Source of the DNA: an uncultured Clostridia bacterium
GTDB lineage: Bacteria > Bacillota > Clostridia > TANB77 > CAG-508
Direction of reading: 5' to 3'
NCBI GenBank assembly: GCA_934177795.1
Contig: CAKPPS010000002.1
Location: forward strand, 1 to 64,000
Length of the DNA: 64,000 nucleotides
Shown: piece by piece, positions 19,419-27,688 of the stretch
How the letters are laid out: the number at the start of each line of letters is the position of its first letter
Position numbering within the stretch: the first letter of the stretch is position 1
Notes under the pieces: generated by a model
What the model saw: the letters and a program-made list of their open reading frames with translations, nothing else
The model's database searches: none
Told to the model about the DNA's origin: nothing
Program-made: the position numbers and the translations under genes

Positions 19419-20099
19419 TTATACATCTTTTACACTTATTACATTAAATGATGTTTCATTATTTTTCTTTATTTTTATTTCTTTCTTTGTAAATTTATCA
19501 ATGTTTTCTTTTACTATTTTTTGTATATTTGTTTCCTCTGTCGATGCTATATTTTCTATTACTTCATCTTTTAAATTTTCTATTTTAACATTATTAGATG
19601 AATCTTCTCCTCCATAATCCTCTAAATATTCTATAATTTGAACTGTATATTCATCATCATTTTTTTCTATATTATTTAATAAAAATACATCTTCTTTATT
19701 ATCTAGTCCCGTACCTACTGGAATATATTTATCGCTTGTTTCATCATATTGCATATATTTATATCCTTCTTTCGGAAATTCTTTTTTAAAATTTTCTCCA
19801 AATATTTGTTGTGCCATATTTTCAATTTGGTCATAAGATAATTCATAGTCTTCTATATTTTTTTTAACTACTTCCCATACCCATAAATCTGGTGCATCAT
19901 TTATATCATCAAATGTTGGTAATGCTTGTTCTGTTACTTCTCTCCACATATATATTTTTTGTATATATGTTTCTATTTGGTTGACTTCAGTAGCACTAAT
20001 TGTATGTCTTCTATTTTCTTCAATTTTATTTTTTCTATATGCATACATTCCAACAAATATACTTAATAATATTAATATTATAACAATAAACTTTTTCAT
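19419..20099 (-). CDS. Membrane-anchored protein of unknown function
   Basis: A 226-residue protein with a single N-terminal membrane segment (residues 4-22) and no Cys lipobox, so the rest is probably extracytoplasmic. The soluble part is acidic (many Asp/Glu and Asn) with mixed helix and strand and no domain I know. AGGAG lies 7 nt upstream of the start. It is probably co-transcribed with the radical SAM gene 14 bp downstream. Confidence 0.7.
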   Translation of the reverse strand: MKKFIVIILILLSIFVGMYAYRKNKIEENRRHTISATEVNQIETYIQKIYMWREVTEQALPTFDDINDAPDLWVWEVVKKNIEDYELSYDQIENMAQQIFGENFKKEFPKEGYKYMQYDETSDKYIPVGTGLDNKEDVFLLNNIEKNDDEYTVQIIEYLEDYGGEDSSNNVKIENLKDEVIENIASTEETNIQKIVKENIDKFTKKEIKIKKNNETSFNVISVKDV

Positions 20100-20189
20100 C
20101 TATTAACTCCTAGTGTTTTTTATTTATTATATCCTATATTTCAAATTTTTCCATACTTTAAATAATTTTTTTATATTTTTTTGCATTTG

Positions 20190-20266
20190 CGACACGTTTC
20201 GACATTTTTTTGTTTATATTTTTGCTATAATCCCATTTATATATTTACAGCGAAGGAGGTATGGTT
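20190..20266 (+). promoter_or_regulatory. Promoter and leader of the 58-residue gene
   Basis: TATAAT at 20226-20231 and AAGGAGG at 20253-20259 precede the small gene. No clear -35 box is present. Instead a GC-richer direct repeat of CGACA (TGCGACACGTTTCGACATT, about 20187-20205) sits at the expected distance and could be an activator or operator site. Confidence 0.45.
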
Positions 20267-20443
20267 ATGAATGTTATAAAATCAATTGATAAAGATGATA
20301 GACTTGTAGGAAATGTTGTAGGTCAAATTACAATTTCTATTTTTAATAGTGAATACAAAGGTCATCCTAATTTTTTAATTCAATCAGATCACGCTGTATC
20401 TGAAATAGCTGATGTTATTGAAGATGTTCTTCATCGTTATTAA
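20267..20443 (+). CDS. Small soluble protein, 58 residues
   Basis: The ATG at 20267 is preceded by AAGGAGG with a 7-nt gap; an in-frame ATG two codons earlier is too close to that site. The product is a soluble mixed alpha/beta peptide with a hydrophobic beta-like middle (VGQITISIF) and an amphipathic C-terminal helix (AVSEIADVIEDVLHRY). I recognise no family. It stands alone between its own promoter and a hairpin terminator, opposite in direction to the surrounding genes. Confidence 0.7.
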   Translation: MNVIKSIDKDDRLVGNVVGQITISIFNSEYKGHPNFLIQSDHAVSEIADVIEDVLHRY

Positions 20444-20451
20444 AATATTCG

Positions 20452-20483
20452 TAAATAAAAGTATAGTCATGTACTTTTATTTA
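20452..20483 (+). terminator. Hairpin after the 58-residue gene
   Basis: A perfect 12-bp inverted repeat (20452-20463 with 20472-20483, TAAATAAAAGTA) with an 8-nt loop starts 8 bp past the stop codon. It is AT-rich but well placed for termination. Confidence 0.6.
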
Positions 20484-20571
20484 TGAAGCAATTTCTTTAT
20501 AAAATTTATAGTTATGTTTTAAACATTATTTTGAAAATTTTATGATATTTACATAATTTTATTGTTTTGTC

Positions 20572-20600
20572 TTGAATTTTTTTACAAAAAATGGTAAAAT
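20572..20600 (+). promoter_or_regulatory. Sigma-A-type promoter for the 87-residue gene
   Basis: TTGAAT (20572-20577) and TAAAAT (20595-20600) are separated by exactly 17 bp, about 40 bp upstream of the start codon. Confidence 0.6.
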
Positions 20601-20643
20601 ATAATTGTACAAAAAATATTTTTTATATATGGAGGGTCTGAAA

Positions 20644-20907
20644 ATGACAACAACAGTAAAATTTCATCAAGTAGAACTAGTTGGGAGAGATATCTACTCA
20701 GCAGGTACAGGCCACCGGCTTGGAGAAATTGTTTCTCCAATTAGAGGCACCTCAATTTTGGCCAGACTAACAGATTATACTACAGCAAAAATTGAATATG
20801 GTGTCTTAAGAGAAGGAAATTTACGAAAAGTTTCCTTCAACAACAAGGAGGATTGGTTATCAATCCATTCTACAAAAAACATGCCAGAATATTATCTGGC
20901 AGTATAA
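20644..20907 (+). CDS. Small protein of 87 residues, unknown
   Basis: The ATG at 20644 has GGAGG 8 nt upstream; an upstream in-frame ATG at 20605 lacks a site. The protein is beta-rich (VKFHQVELVGRDIY, TSILARLTDYTTAKIEYG) with no signal peptide. Its codons are visibly richer in G and C (GGCCACCGGCTTGG) than the flanking minus-strand genes, which suggests either high expression or foreign origin. It has its own promoter and a strong terminator. No known domain recognised. Confidence 0.75.
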   Translation: MTTTVKFHQVELVGRDIYSAGTGHRLGEIVSPIRGTSILARLTDYTTAKIEYGVLREGNLRKVSFNNKEDWLSIHSTKNMPEYYLAV

Positions 20908-20911
20908 TCTA

Positions 20912-20956
20912 AAACCGGCTCCCCTAATCATTAAAATTAGGGGAGTTTGGTTTTTT
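20912..20956 (+). terminator. Strong rho-independent terminator
   Basis: AAACC-GG-CTCCCCTAAT, a 7-nt loop, ATTAGGGGAG-TT-GGTTT and then a T-run. The GC-rich 10-bp core is followed by TTTTTT at 20951-20956, which overlaps the stop region of the convergent protease gene. Confidence 0.9.
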
Positions 20957-22301
20957 AAACTTTATTACAATATTTCAAACTAATCCATCCACTTGGTATT
21001 AATCCAAATCCATTTTGAATTTTAGTTACTGTTACTACTACTCCACGTTTTAATCCATTCGCATAATAATTTCCTAATATTTTATTTTGATTTCTTGCAT
21101 TTGCTGTTAATTGTGTATATCTTTTTATTTTATAATTTGTTCCTGGTCCTGTTCTTACATTTAATAAATTTGCATTTATTTTATATTTTCCTATAGAATT
21201 TGGTACATTATTTTTCTCTTGAGTATTATTCAAACTTCCTAGATAATTACTGTATACCCACTGTCCATTTCCTATTCTACTCCAGCCATTATTAGTCTCA
21301 TATACTAACACCTTTGTTCCTTTGGCTAATATACCTATTTTATCTCCATTTGCTTTATTTCTTATATTTAAACCTATATTTGCAGTTACATATCTTATAT
21401 ATGGTTGTATTGTAACAGGTTGATTATTTTCTACCTTTTTTCCTTCATTTGTATAGCAAAAAAATCTTTTCGTATTTGCATATTTTATAAAATTTTCTAT
21501 ACTTATATATACTTTATTTCCATTTACTTCTACTTTTCCTCTCCTTGTGGAAGTATCAAATTTGCCTGAATACAAATATGGATCATATATTTCTATTATT
21601 CCGTTCTCTAATTTTGTTAAAACGACAAAATGTCCTCCAGTAGTAAACAATCCATTGCCACAGCTAGCTACTATATAGTTGTTTTTATTTAACAATTCCA
21701 ATGCCTTTTCAACATTACTTGTTTCTTGATATTTTATATCAAAAGTATCTGCAACAAACCTAAAGGCACTCCAGTATGTCCCTTGGTCTTTACTGCGATA
21801 TCCATATTTTAAAAATAGGTCAGCCATTTCTGGAGGTGTTATTGTTCCTTTTACCGCTGTTACTATCATAGCTGCTGCTGTTGGACCACATCCGCTTGTG
21901 CCTATAGTCTGTGATTTATTATTAATAGCTGAGTACATTTGGCTTTTCCATCTATTATCTATTTGTGAATAATATGTTAATCCCTTATAACTTCCTATTG
22001 TAACATTTGGATATTCAATTGTTCCATTATATGCTATTTCTCCTTGTTCTTCAAAAACTTCTCCCTCTACTGCTTGCTCTTTTGCAATACTCTCCTCATC
22101 TTGTTCATTTTGTACTTCTATTGTTTTAGAAGGTAATTCTTCTATTTCTTTATTACTCATACTGTATGTAGTTATTTTTTCTTTTATCTCTTCTGTCTCT
22201 ATATTTTCATTCGTATTGTTATTTTTATTATTAAGACATAAATATGTAAATATTATCAGGATTATTAATAAGCTTAATATTTTTAACCTTTTAGATTTCA
22301 T
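20955..22301 (-). CDS. Secreted C39-type peptidase with two SH3-like wall-binding domains
   Basis: A 448-residue extracytoplasmic protein. From the ATG at 22301 (GGAGG 4 nt upstream) it has a signal or anchor segment (residues 7-25), an acidic linker, a papain-fold C39 domain with catalytic Cys in TSGCGPTAAAM, His in GGHFVVL and Asp in YDPYLY, and two bacterial SH3 repeats (GLNIRNKANGDKIG and LLNVRTGPGTNYKI). The likely role is cleavage of peptides at or in the cell wall. It has no transporter domains, so it is not a bacteriocin exporter of the usual C39 kind. Confidence 0.85.
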   Translation of the reverse strand: MKSKRLKILSLLIILIIFTYLCLNNKNNNTNENIETEEIKEKITTYSMSNKEIEELPSKTIEVQNEQDEESIAKEQAVEGEVFEEQGEIAYNGTIEYPNVTIGSYKGLTYYSQIDNRWKSQMYSAINNKSQTIGTSGCGPTAAAMIVTAVKGTITPPEMADLFLKYGYRSKDQGTYWSAFRFVADTFDIKYQETSNVEKALELLNKNNYIVASCGNGLFTTGGHFVVLTKLENGIIEIYDPYLYSGKFDTSTRRGKVEVNGNKVYISIENFIKYANTKRFFCYTNEGKKVENNQPVTIQPYIRYVTANIGLNIRNKANGDKIGILAKGTKVLVYETNNGWSRIGNGQWVYSNYLGSLNNTQEKNNVPNSIGKYKINANLLNVRTGPGTNYKIKRYTQLTANARNQNKILGNYYANGLKRGVVVTVTKIQNGFGLIPSGWISLKYCNKV

Positions 22302-22420
22302 TTGCCCTCCTTCATAATATGTATTTACTTCATATATATTTTGCAAATTTTATATTATGACTTTTATTTAAATTTATTCTTTATTATTCATCAGATTGTT
22401 CTGGCTTACAACTTACAAAT

Positions 22421-22449
22421 TTGCAGGTTTTATGTAAATGTGGTATAAT
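22421..22449 (+). promoter_or_regulatory. Sigma-A-type promoter, copy 1 of a matched pair
   Basis: TTGCAG (22421-22426) and TATAAT (22444-22449) with a 17-bp spacer. The spacer shares the pattern TTTATGTRAAYATGR with the promoter at 22875-22903 in front of the next small gene. Confidence 0.75.
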
Positions 22450-22499
22450 TAAGGTAACTTGAAAATTCATTTTGTAAAATAAATAAGGAGGTCATAATT

Positions 22500-22820
22500 A
22501 TGACTTATGTAATGTGCACTTTAAAAAAAGCTTTAATAGGAACAAAATTAACTCCATTCAAGGTTTATTCTGTTTTCTTAGAAAATCAAGGCCATTATAT
22601 TTTATCTGGTGGTATTTCTCCACAACCCAAGGAATTCTTTCAGGAAGTTCCAGAAGTACGGTCGGTTCAGAAACCTATAATAGGTAGCTGTATAATTATC
22701 ATTGCAGAAAATGGCCAAGCCTATAGAGCTTCTGAAATCCAGGGATTTAAATGGATCAAATCAGACAAATATGTTCTGTATACTGTTAATTCAGTATATG
22801 TTGTAACATATATTGGATAA
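22500..22820 (+). CDS. Small protein of 106 residues, unknown
   Basis: The start is fixed by AGGAGG 8 nt upstream. The product is a soluble, beta-rich protein ending in SVYVVTYIG. The ending, the N-terminal pattern and the promoter resemble those of the next gene (102 residues, ending GIILVQYIGE), so the two may be diverged duplicates. I recognise no domain. It is a stand-alone unit with its own promoter and terminator. Confidence 0.7.
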   Translation: MTYVMCTLKKALIGTKLTPFKVYSVFLENQGHYILSGGISPQPKEFFQEVPEVRSVQKPIIGSCIIIIAENGQAYRASEIQGFKWIKSDKYVLYTVNSVYVVTYIG

Positions 22821-22826
22821 ACCTTT

Positions 22827-22862
22827 ACCTCTCAGATAATTCTGGGAGGTTTTATTTTTTAT
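22827..22862 (+). terminator. Rho-independent terminator
   Basis: ACCTCTCAGA-TAAT-TCTGGGAGGT (22827-22850) forms a 10-bp stem with one G-T pair, followed by TTTATTTTTT. Confidence 0.9.
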
Positions 22863-22874
22863 ATTTAAAAAAGC

Positions 22875-22903
22875 TTGCATACTTTATGTGAACATGATAT
22901 AAT
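22875..22903 (+). promoter_or_regulatory. Sigma-A-type promoter, copy 2 of a matched pair
   Basis: TTGCAT (22875-22880) and TATAAT (22898-22903) with a 17-bp spacer resembling that of the promoter at 22421-22449. It drives the 102-residue gene and the gene 4 bp behind it. Confidence 0.75.
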
Positions 22904-22947
22904 TTTTACTGTAAATATAAATAGTACTTAAAAAGGAGGACATAACT

Positions 22948-23256
22948 ATGTTAGCTTATTTAAAAACTCGGGAAGGTAAATTAGGACTATTGCCATTCAC
23001 ACTTTACAATGCTGATGAAGGAAAAACATCAATTTTTATAGATGGAAAACCTTATCCTAAAAACATTGTAAAATTCAACGAAAAAGTGTGGACTGAGGAT
23101 TTTCCTCATGTCAATCAGACTATTCAATTACATTTTTCAAATAGAATTACCAAAAATTCTGGTATTATTCAAAAAGTCGTTCATGCTACTGAACAATTTT
23201 GGTTCATTGAAACTGTAACAGATGGCATTATTTTAGTGCAGTACATAGGAGAATAA
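22948..23256 (+). CDS. Small protein of 102 residues, possible paralogue of the preceding one
   Basis: The ATG has AGGAGG about 7 nt upstream, in a leader (GGAGGACATAACTATG) nearly the same as that of the 106-residue gene (GGAGGTCATAATTATG). The protein is soluble and beta-rich with no recognisable domain. The similar C-terminal pattern (hydrophobic, V-x-YIG) supports a duplication. It is followed after 4 bp by the beta-repeat protein gene, so the two form an operon. Confidence 0.7.
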   Translation: MLAYLKTREGKLGLLPFTLYNADEGKTSIFIDGKPYPKNIVKFNEKVWTEDFPHVNQTIQLHFSNRITKNSGIIQKVVHATEQFWFIETVTDGIILVQYIGE

Positions 23257-23260
23257 TTTT

Positions 23261-23938
23261 ATGAATACCAAACTTTCATTTCCAAAATTTTCTCAATATC
23301 CATATTATGAGAGAATAGAAAAAGCGCTTGCATCAAGTATCAATTCTATTTATATTGATGTTGATGTAGCTGCTGACGTAAATATTGATGATGTTTGTGT
23401 AAATGTATTAACTCACAAACAAAATTACATTGAGATATTTATAGCTGATAACAACTTTAAGAATATTGCTTTTTTGGTGGATCAGTCTGGTAAGGAATTA
23501 TCAATAAGAATTCTTTTAGAAAATGGAAATTCAGTAATTGATACTCCTATTGCTATTAATGTGGTGGTCCCTAAAAAGATTTTTACAACATTATCTATTA
23601 GTAGTAGAATTGCAAACATTTTCATTGATGAATTTGTTTATGCAAAAAAAATTAATATTGAAGGAAAATCTTGCAGTGTTTTATCACTAGCTAATTTTTC
23701 TAACTTATATATTAATACTATTGATGGTAATATTAGAATTGAAACCAAGCTGGTTACTAATACACTAGTAAATATTAGTAGTGAAAATGCTGATATTTAT
23801 GCACATATCAAAAATATTAGAACTTTTAAGGTTTTACTTTTTAATTTTCCCAAGGTTAAAAATTCGTCTCTTTTAGGAGGTGATTACTCCATCTCTGGAA
23901 GTATTTCTTCTAGAAATGGATTTGTAAAGTTTTGTTAA
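23261..23938 (+). CDS. Beta-repeat protein resembling DUF4097-type putative adhesins
   Basis: This 225-residue protein lacks a signal peptide. Its second half consists of repeating short strands (IANIFIDEF, KKINIEGKSC, NLYINTIDGNIRIE, NISSENADIYAHI) like the right-handed beta-helix of DUF4097 proteins; this is a pattern judgement, not a confirmed hit. It is co-transcribed with the 102-residue gene and ended by a clear terminator. Function unknown; a scaffold or cell-envelope role would fit the fold. Confidence 0.6.
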   Translation: MNTKLSFPKFSQYPYYERIEKALASSINSIYIDVDVAADVNIDDVCVNVLTHKQNYIEIFIADNNFKNIAFLVDQSGKELSIRILLENGNSVIDTPIAINVVVPKKIFTTLSISSRIANIFIDEFVYAKKINIEGKSCSVLSLANFSNLYINTIDGNIRIETKLVTNTLVNISSENADIYAHIKNIRTFKVLLFNFPKVKNSSLLGGDYSISGSISSRNGFVKFC

Positions 23939-23940
23939 TA

Positions 23941-23980
23941 AAAAATCATGTCTTTCTATTTCTAGTTAGACATGATTTTT
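23941..23980. terminator. Bidirectional terminator between convergent genes
   Basis: A 13-bp inverted repeat AAAAATCATGTCT (23941-23953 with 23968-23980) with A-run and T-run on either side serves both the plus-strand beta-repeat gene and the minus-strand gene ending at 23993. Confidence 0.85.
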
Positions 23981-23992
23981 TAGTTATATATA

Positions 23993-24916
23993 TTATATCG
24001 GTTCTGTACTGTACCAATAATAATTTCCATTTACATCTTTTTTGAAAATATGTTTATACTCTTTCATATTATTTTGATATTTTGAAACTAAATTATCAGA
24101 AGTTTGTTTAATAGTATTTTCATTCTCTTGTTGCATAATTTGTTTCACATCAACCTTTGAATCAATAACATCCGTTTGTTCAGATGATTTGTATAATATA
24201 TTAGTATTTTCTTCACCATTTTGAATTAAAACCATATATTTATCTTTAATACATATAGTATCATTTTCTTGATATGCTGTCATAATTTTTCTTATATTAG
24301 TCAATGATCCTGCTGAAGTTCCCCCAATTGAATGTGTATATTTTTCATTTGCATAATTGCATTCTTCACCATATCCAATATCAAAAGATTCATTTTTTAT
24401 TACTGTTCCATACATTTGCTTAGCTTTGTTTTGCAATAATGATGCTTTAAATGAATACCATTCAGTATCTGATTCCATTCCATCAATCTTTTCTTTTTCA
24501 GAACTAGCTAATTTAAAATTAGAAAAAGCATAGCCTAATAAGTATTTATTTGAAAGTGAATCTTTTGTCACTTTCTTATTTTGATAAGCATTCACTTCAA
24601 TTTTATTAGTATTCATAGCTGGTATATATTTATATAATAATTGTATTTGCTCAGAATTTATATCAAGTTTTATATCTTTTTCTGTTGAATTTTTTATTTC
24701 ATTTACACTTTCAGTTTCATTTACAACGGTATTAATGTTATTAACATTTTCCTGTGTATTATTTATTTCTGCATTTAATTCTTCTATTTTACTATTTGCT
24801 TGCTTTTGTTCATTATCAAGATTATATATAAACACTCCCATTATTCCTATAATAAGTATTGCTATAATCAAAAAAAATGTTGATAAACTTATTGTTATAT
24901 CCTTTTTTTCATTCAT
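23993..24916 (-). CDS. Membrane-anchored protein with coiled coil, unknown
   Basis: This 307-residue protein has one N-terminal membrane segment (residues 9-30) and a short coiled coil rich in Glu, Asn and Lys (about 33-75). The rest is a mixed-fold extracytoplasmic domain with no recognised family. AAAAGGGG precedes the start. It stands alone at the edge of an almost gene-free kilobase. Confidence 0.65.
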   Translation of the reverse strand: MNEKKDITISLSTFFLIIAILIIGIMGVFIYNLDNEQKQANSKIEELNAEINNTQENVNNINTVVNETESVNEIKNSTEKDIKLDINSEQIQLLYKYIPAMNTNKIEVNAYQNKKVTKDSLSNKYLLGYAFSNFKLASSEKEKIDGMESDTEWYSFKASLLQNKAKQMYGTVIKNESFDIGYGEECNYANEKYTHSIGGTSAGSLTNIRKIMTAYQENDTICIKDKYMVLIQNGEENTNILYKSSEQTDVIDSKVDVKQIMQQENENTIKQTSDNLVSKYQNNMKEYKHIFKKDVNGNYYWYSTEPI

Positions 24917-25248
24917 TATTTTTTTCCCCTTTTCTTTTGTATTTAGATAATGTTTTTATTGACTTCATTATGTCCTATTTGAATACATATTATCCGTTTC
25001 TATTATACATTTTTAATTATTTTTTTGCAACTATCACATCAACTCATTTTTACTTTCTCTCACTATAGTTAAATACAGTTTTATACCATCCATTTTCAAT
25101 AATTTGATTGGCATTAGTTTTATTCTACTACACCATCTGTTACTACTTTTTGAGCACCATAAGCATATATCTTTATTTCATAAAAACCTTTCAAAGTTTA
25201 ATTATACTTATATTCTATATATTCTTTTGCACATTTTTTATATACATA

Positions 25249-25362
25249 TTATTTTTTGAACTTGCAATAGTAACCGTTGTCACTATTGCCTTATTTGTAG
25301 CTTTAATTGTTACAGTAAGAAAATTAGACAATGAAAAAAACACATCTCTGTTGAACCGTTAG
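25249..25362 (+). other. Possible hydrophobic toxin-like peptide, no clear start
   Basis: The frame encodes FELAIVTVVTIALFVALIV followed by TVRKLDNEKN and ends just inside a strong hairpin. A Phe-Glu start, one membrane helix and a lysine-rich tail resemble small holin-like type I toxins. However, no ATG, GTG or TTG lies close upstream in frame and there is no Shine-Dalgarno site. It could be a decayed copy or chance. Confidence 0.25.
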
Positions 25363-25374
25363 AGATGTATTTTT
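25342..25374 (+). terminator. Rho-independent terminator
   Basis: ACATCTCT (25342-25349), an 11-nt loop, AGAGATGT (25361-25368), then ATTTTT. It implies a plus-strand transcript ending here although no confident gene precedes it. Confidence 0.7.
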
Positions 25375-25721
25375 AAATTTAAAATAATAATCGAACGATA
25401 CGCCACATCTAAAGTGGTATCTCATCTTTCTATAATTATTAGATTTAAAATATATGAAAAAGTCAAATAATTTTCAAAAATTTTTGTAACATTTATTTAA
25501 AAATATATATTAATATAAGAAAAGAATAGGTACATATTTTATTAATTGTCATGATTTGATAATAAAATTAATATAACCCACAAAGAAAATTGACTCAAAG
25601 ATACACTAGACTTTTAATAAATGAAATCGGATATTTACCTATAGATAAAAACAGAACTAATTTATTATTTCAAGTATGAAAAAAACTAGTATTTCTACCA
25701 GTTTTTTACTTTTATATAGGT

Positions 25722-25847
25722 ATGTACAATATAAAACCACCTATACAACATATTGAAATTCGTACAACTTCAGTTTGGTGCGTTAGCGGAGGACGTATTC
25801 GAAAAACCTCACTCACAAAAGCACCTTATTATCCGTTTCAAAATTAG
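25722..25847 (+). other. Isolated 41-codon frame in a GC-richer patch
   Basis: An ATG-started frame encodes a 41-residue peptide with an unusual composition (SVWCVSGGRIRKTSLTK). It has no ribosome site or promoter, so it is probably a fragment of older inserted DNA rather than a working gene. Confidence 0.2.
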
Positions 25848-25961
25848 TTATAGCGATGGTTTGAAAAGAATGTATATACAAATGTGAGTTTTTTCACCAT
25901 AACTATGTTCTTAATTTAACACAATTTTTTATTTTTTGCAAGATTAAAGTTAATATTTTCA

Positions 25962-27632
25962 TTAGCTAATATTCTTGTAAAATCTATTATATTCTTCATT
26001 ATATTTTTCATTTCGAGAATCATATTTTAATGCTTTTTCAATATCTGCTTTTGCTTGTTTGAAATTTGACAATCTATAATAAGCTACACTTCTATTATAA
26101 TAGGCAAATGGATTATTCTCTTCCATTGATATTGATTTATCAAACTCTTTTATTGCATCATTTAATTTATTTAAAAAAACATAGTTTATGCCCTTGTTTG
26201 CATAAATTTGTGAATTGTATCCTATTTTATCCTGTAAAACTTCTAGGTCTTTTAAAGCTAAGTTGTATTTTCCAATTCTACAATAGCAATTTGATCTAGA
26301 AGATAAAGAATCACATTCTTTTATTTCATTATTAATGCAATATGTATATTTTTCAATGGCTTCAAAATATTTTTTTTGAATTTCAAGAATTTTTCCTATA
26401 TAATATATTCCTATTCTATTTAATTCGTCATCATCCAATTCATTATCCACTTCTTTTAATGCTTCCTTATATTTTCCTTCTAAAATAAGTGAATTTATTC
26501 TATTTTCAAAATATAACACCTTTTTATATGGTTTTTCTAAATTTTCAAGATATTTAAAAATTTCTTCATTAGCATTATATATTTCTATTTTTCCATTATT
26601 ATATTCTACATCTATATTATATTTATCTTTTATACATTTTTTTATATGTGTTAATAATTCTTCTTTTTCATCATTGCCCATTTTTTGAGGTATTGTATTA
26701 GAAGAAACTTGTACTATTATATTTAATAATCTTTCTAAATTCATTTCTTCAAAAGATTCCAACATAGGTTTTGGTAGAGTAAAAATAATACTATTCTTTC
26801 CTGTTTTTTCTATTAATAAATCTTGAAAATAGTAATCATATATTTCTGTAATATCCTCAATATTTCCAATATCTATTGTATTATTATTATCTTTCATATA
26901 TTTCATAAATTTATCATTTGAGCTATTAATTATGATTCTTATTTCACTCTGTTGAGAATAATAATTATCTTTTAAAAGTAATTCTTTTGGATATGGTATA
27001 GCAGAAATTGAAATAACTTTTTTATCGATATACTCAACTGGCGAAATAATTATTTCATCTTCGCTTAGTCCAATTTTCTTTAAGGCATCTCTTACTCTTT
27101 CAAATAATTTATGAGGATTATTAATAAACATAACAACAGGTTTCTCATTATCCTCTATAGATTCGTAGTCTAATTCTGTGATATTGTTAGAAAAATCCGT
27201 AAAATAACTATTTTCTACTCTAGATATATAATGTGCCTTTCCATCCTTTTCAATATTTTTTTGTGTGAAACTATTATCTTTTAACCCATAAAAACATATA
27301 GAATATAATTCTTCTATCTTTTTCCTTCTAAAATATACAAATCCATTTTCATAAAAATGCGTTAGATTGCTATCTTTTTTTAACTTTTTTATAAAATTAG
27401 AATTATCATTCTCCTTTGCTGAAAGAAATGTCCCTTCTAAAACATCTCCTTGTCCTTTATTGCCATCCTTTTCAATTTGTATCCAATTTTTAGGTTGATT
27501 AAAGAAAATCTTTCCTTTTACAAATGATTCTGTATATTTTCGTTTTGTACATCTAAACAATAATATTGTTGAAAAATTAAAATTGAATACATTTCTAGGC
27601 TTGACATATGGTGTTATATCTATATAATCCAT
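25962..27632 (-). CDS. DUF2971-like protein with C-terminal TPR repeats
   Basis: This protein of about 556 residues starts at 27632 with AAGGAAGGGA upstream. The N-terminal half (FRCTKRKYTESFVKGKIFFNQP, later KAHYISRV) has the look of DUF2971, a family often found beside toxin and defence genes. The C-terminal 220 residues are four to five tetratricopeptide repeats (ALKEVDNEL, YFEAIEKYTYCI, ALKDLEVL, AIKEFDKSISM, AKADIEKALKY). It is the last gene of a six-gene operon and follows the DUF1016 nuclease. TPRs suggest it binds a partner protein. The DUF2971 assignment is tentative. Confidence 0.65.
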   Translation of the reverse strand: MDYIDITPYVKPRNVFNFNFSTILLFRCTKRKYTESFVKGKIFFNQPKNWIQIEKDGNKGQGDVLEGTFLSAKENDNSNFIKKLKKDSNLTHFYENGFVYFRRKKIEELYSICFYGLKDNSFTQKNIEKDGKAHYISRVENSYFTDFSNNITELDYESIEDNEKPVVMFINNPHKLFERVRDALKKIGLSEDEIIISPVEYIDKKVISISAIPYPKELLLKDNYYSQQSEIRIIINSSNDKFMKYMKDNNNTIDIGNIEDITEIYDYYFQDLLIEKTGKNSIIFTLPKPMLESFEEMNLERLLNIIVQVSSNTIPQKMGNDEKEELLTHIKKCIKDKYNIDVEYNNGKIEIYNANEEIFKYLENLEKPYKKVLYFENRINSLILEGKYKEALKEVDNELDDDELNRIGIYYIGKILEIQKKYFEAIEKYTYCINNEIKECDSLSSRSNCYCRIGKYNLALKDLEVLQDKIGYNSQIYANKGINYVFLNKLNDAIKEFDKSISMEENNPFAYYNRSVAYYRLSNFKQAKADIEKALKYDSRNEKYNEEYNRFYKNIS

Positions 27633-27663
27633 AATTTTATCCCTTCCTTTAACACTATACCTT

Positions 27664-27687
27664 ACTGGTTCCACACTGTGGAACCAC
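27664..27687. repeat. 24-bp near-palindrome, copy 1 (intergenic)
   Basis: This 24-mer (core GGTTCCACACTGTGGAACC) lies between the stop codon of the DUF1016 gene and the start of the DUF2971/TPR gene. It differs by one central base from the copy at 28402-28425 inside the DUF1016 gene. Confidence 0.8.
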
Positions 27688-27688
27688 T

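Larger units (their letters stand above)
24917..25961. other. About 1 kb with no confident gene
   Basis: No gene with a convincing start and ribosome site is present. The stretch holds a terminator-ended hydrophobic reading frame (about 25249-25362), an inverted repeat GATAC-GCCAC/GTGG-TATC near 25395-25421, a hairpin AAAAACT/AGTTTTT near 25680-25707, and a GC-richer patch at 25770-25850 containing an isolated 41-codon frame. It looks like decayed DNA at the border of an accessory region. Confidence 0.5.

Noticed and set aside
25695..25850. tRNA fragment or att site (TTCGAAT-like and CGCACCA-like bases on the minus strand)
   Set aside because: No stem can be drawn and there is no match to the 3' ends of the two tRNA genes in the window.
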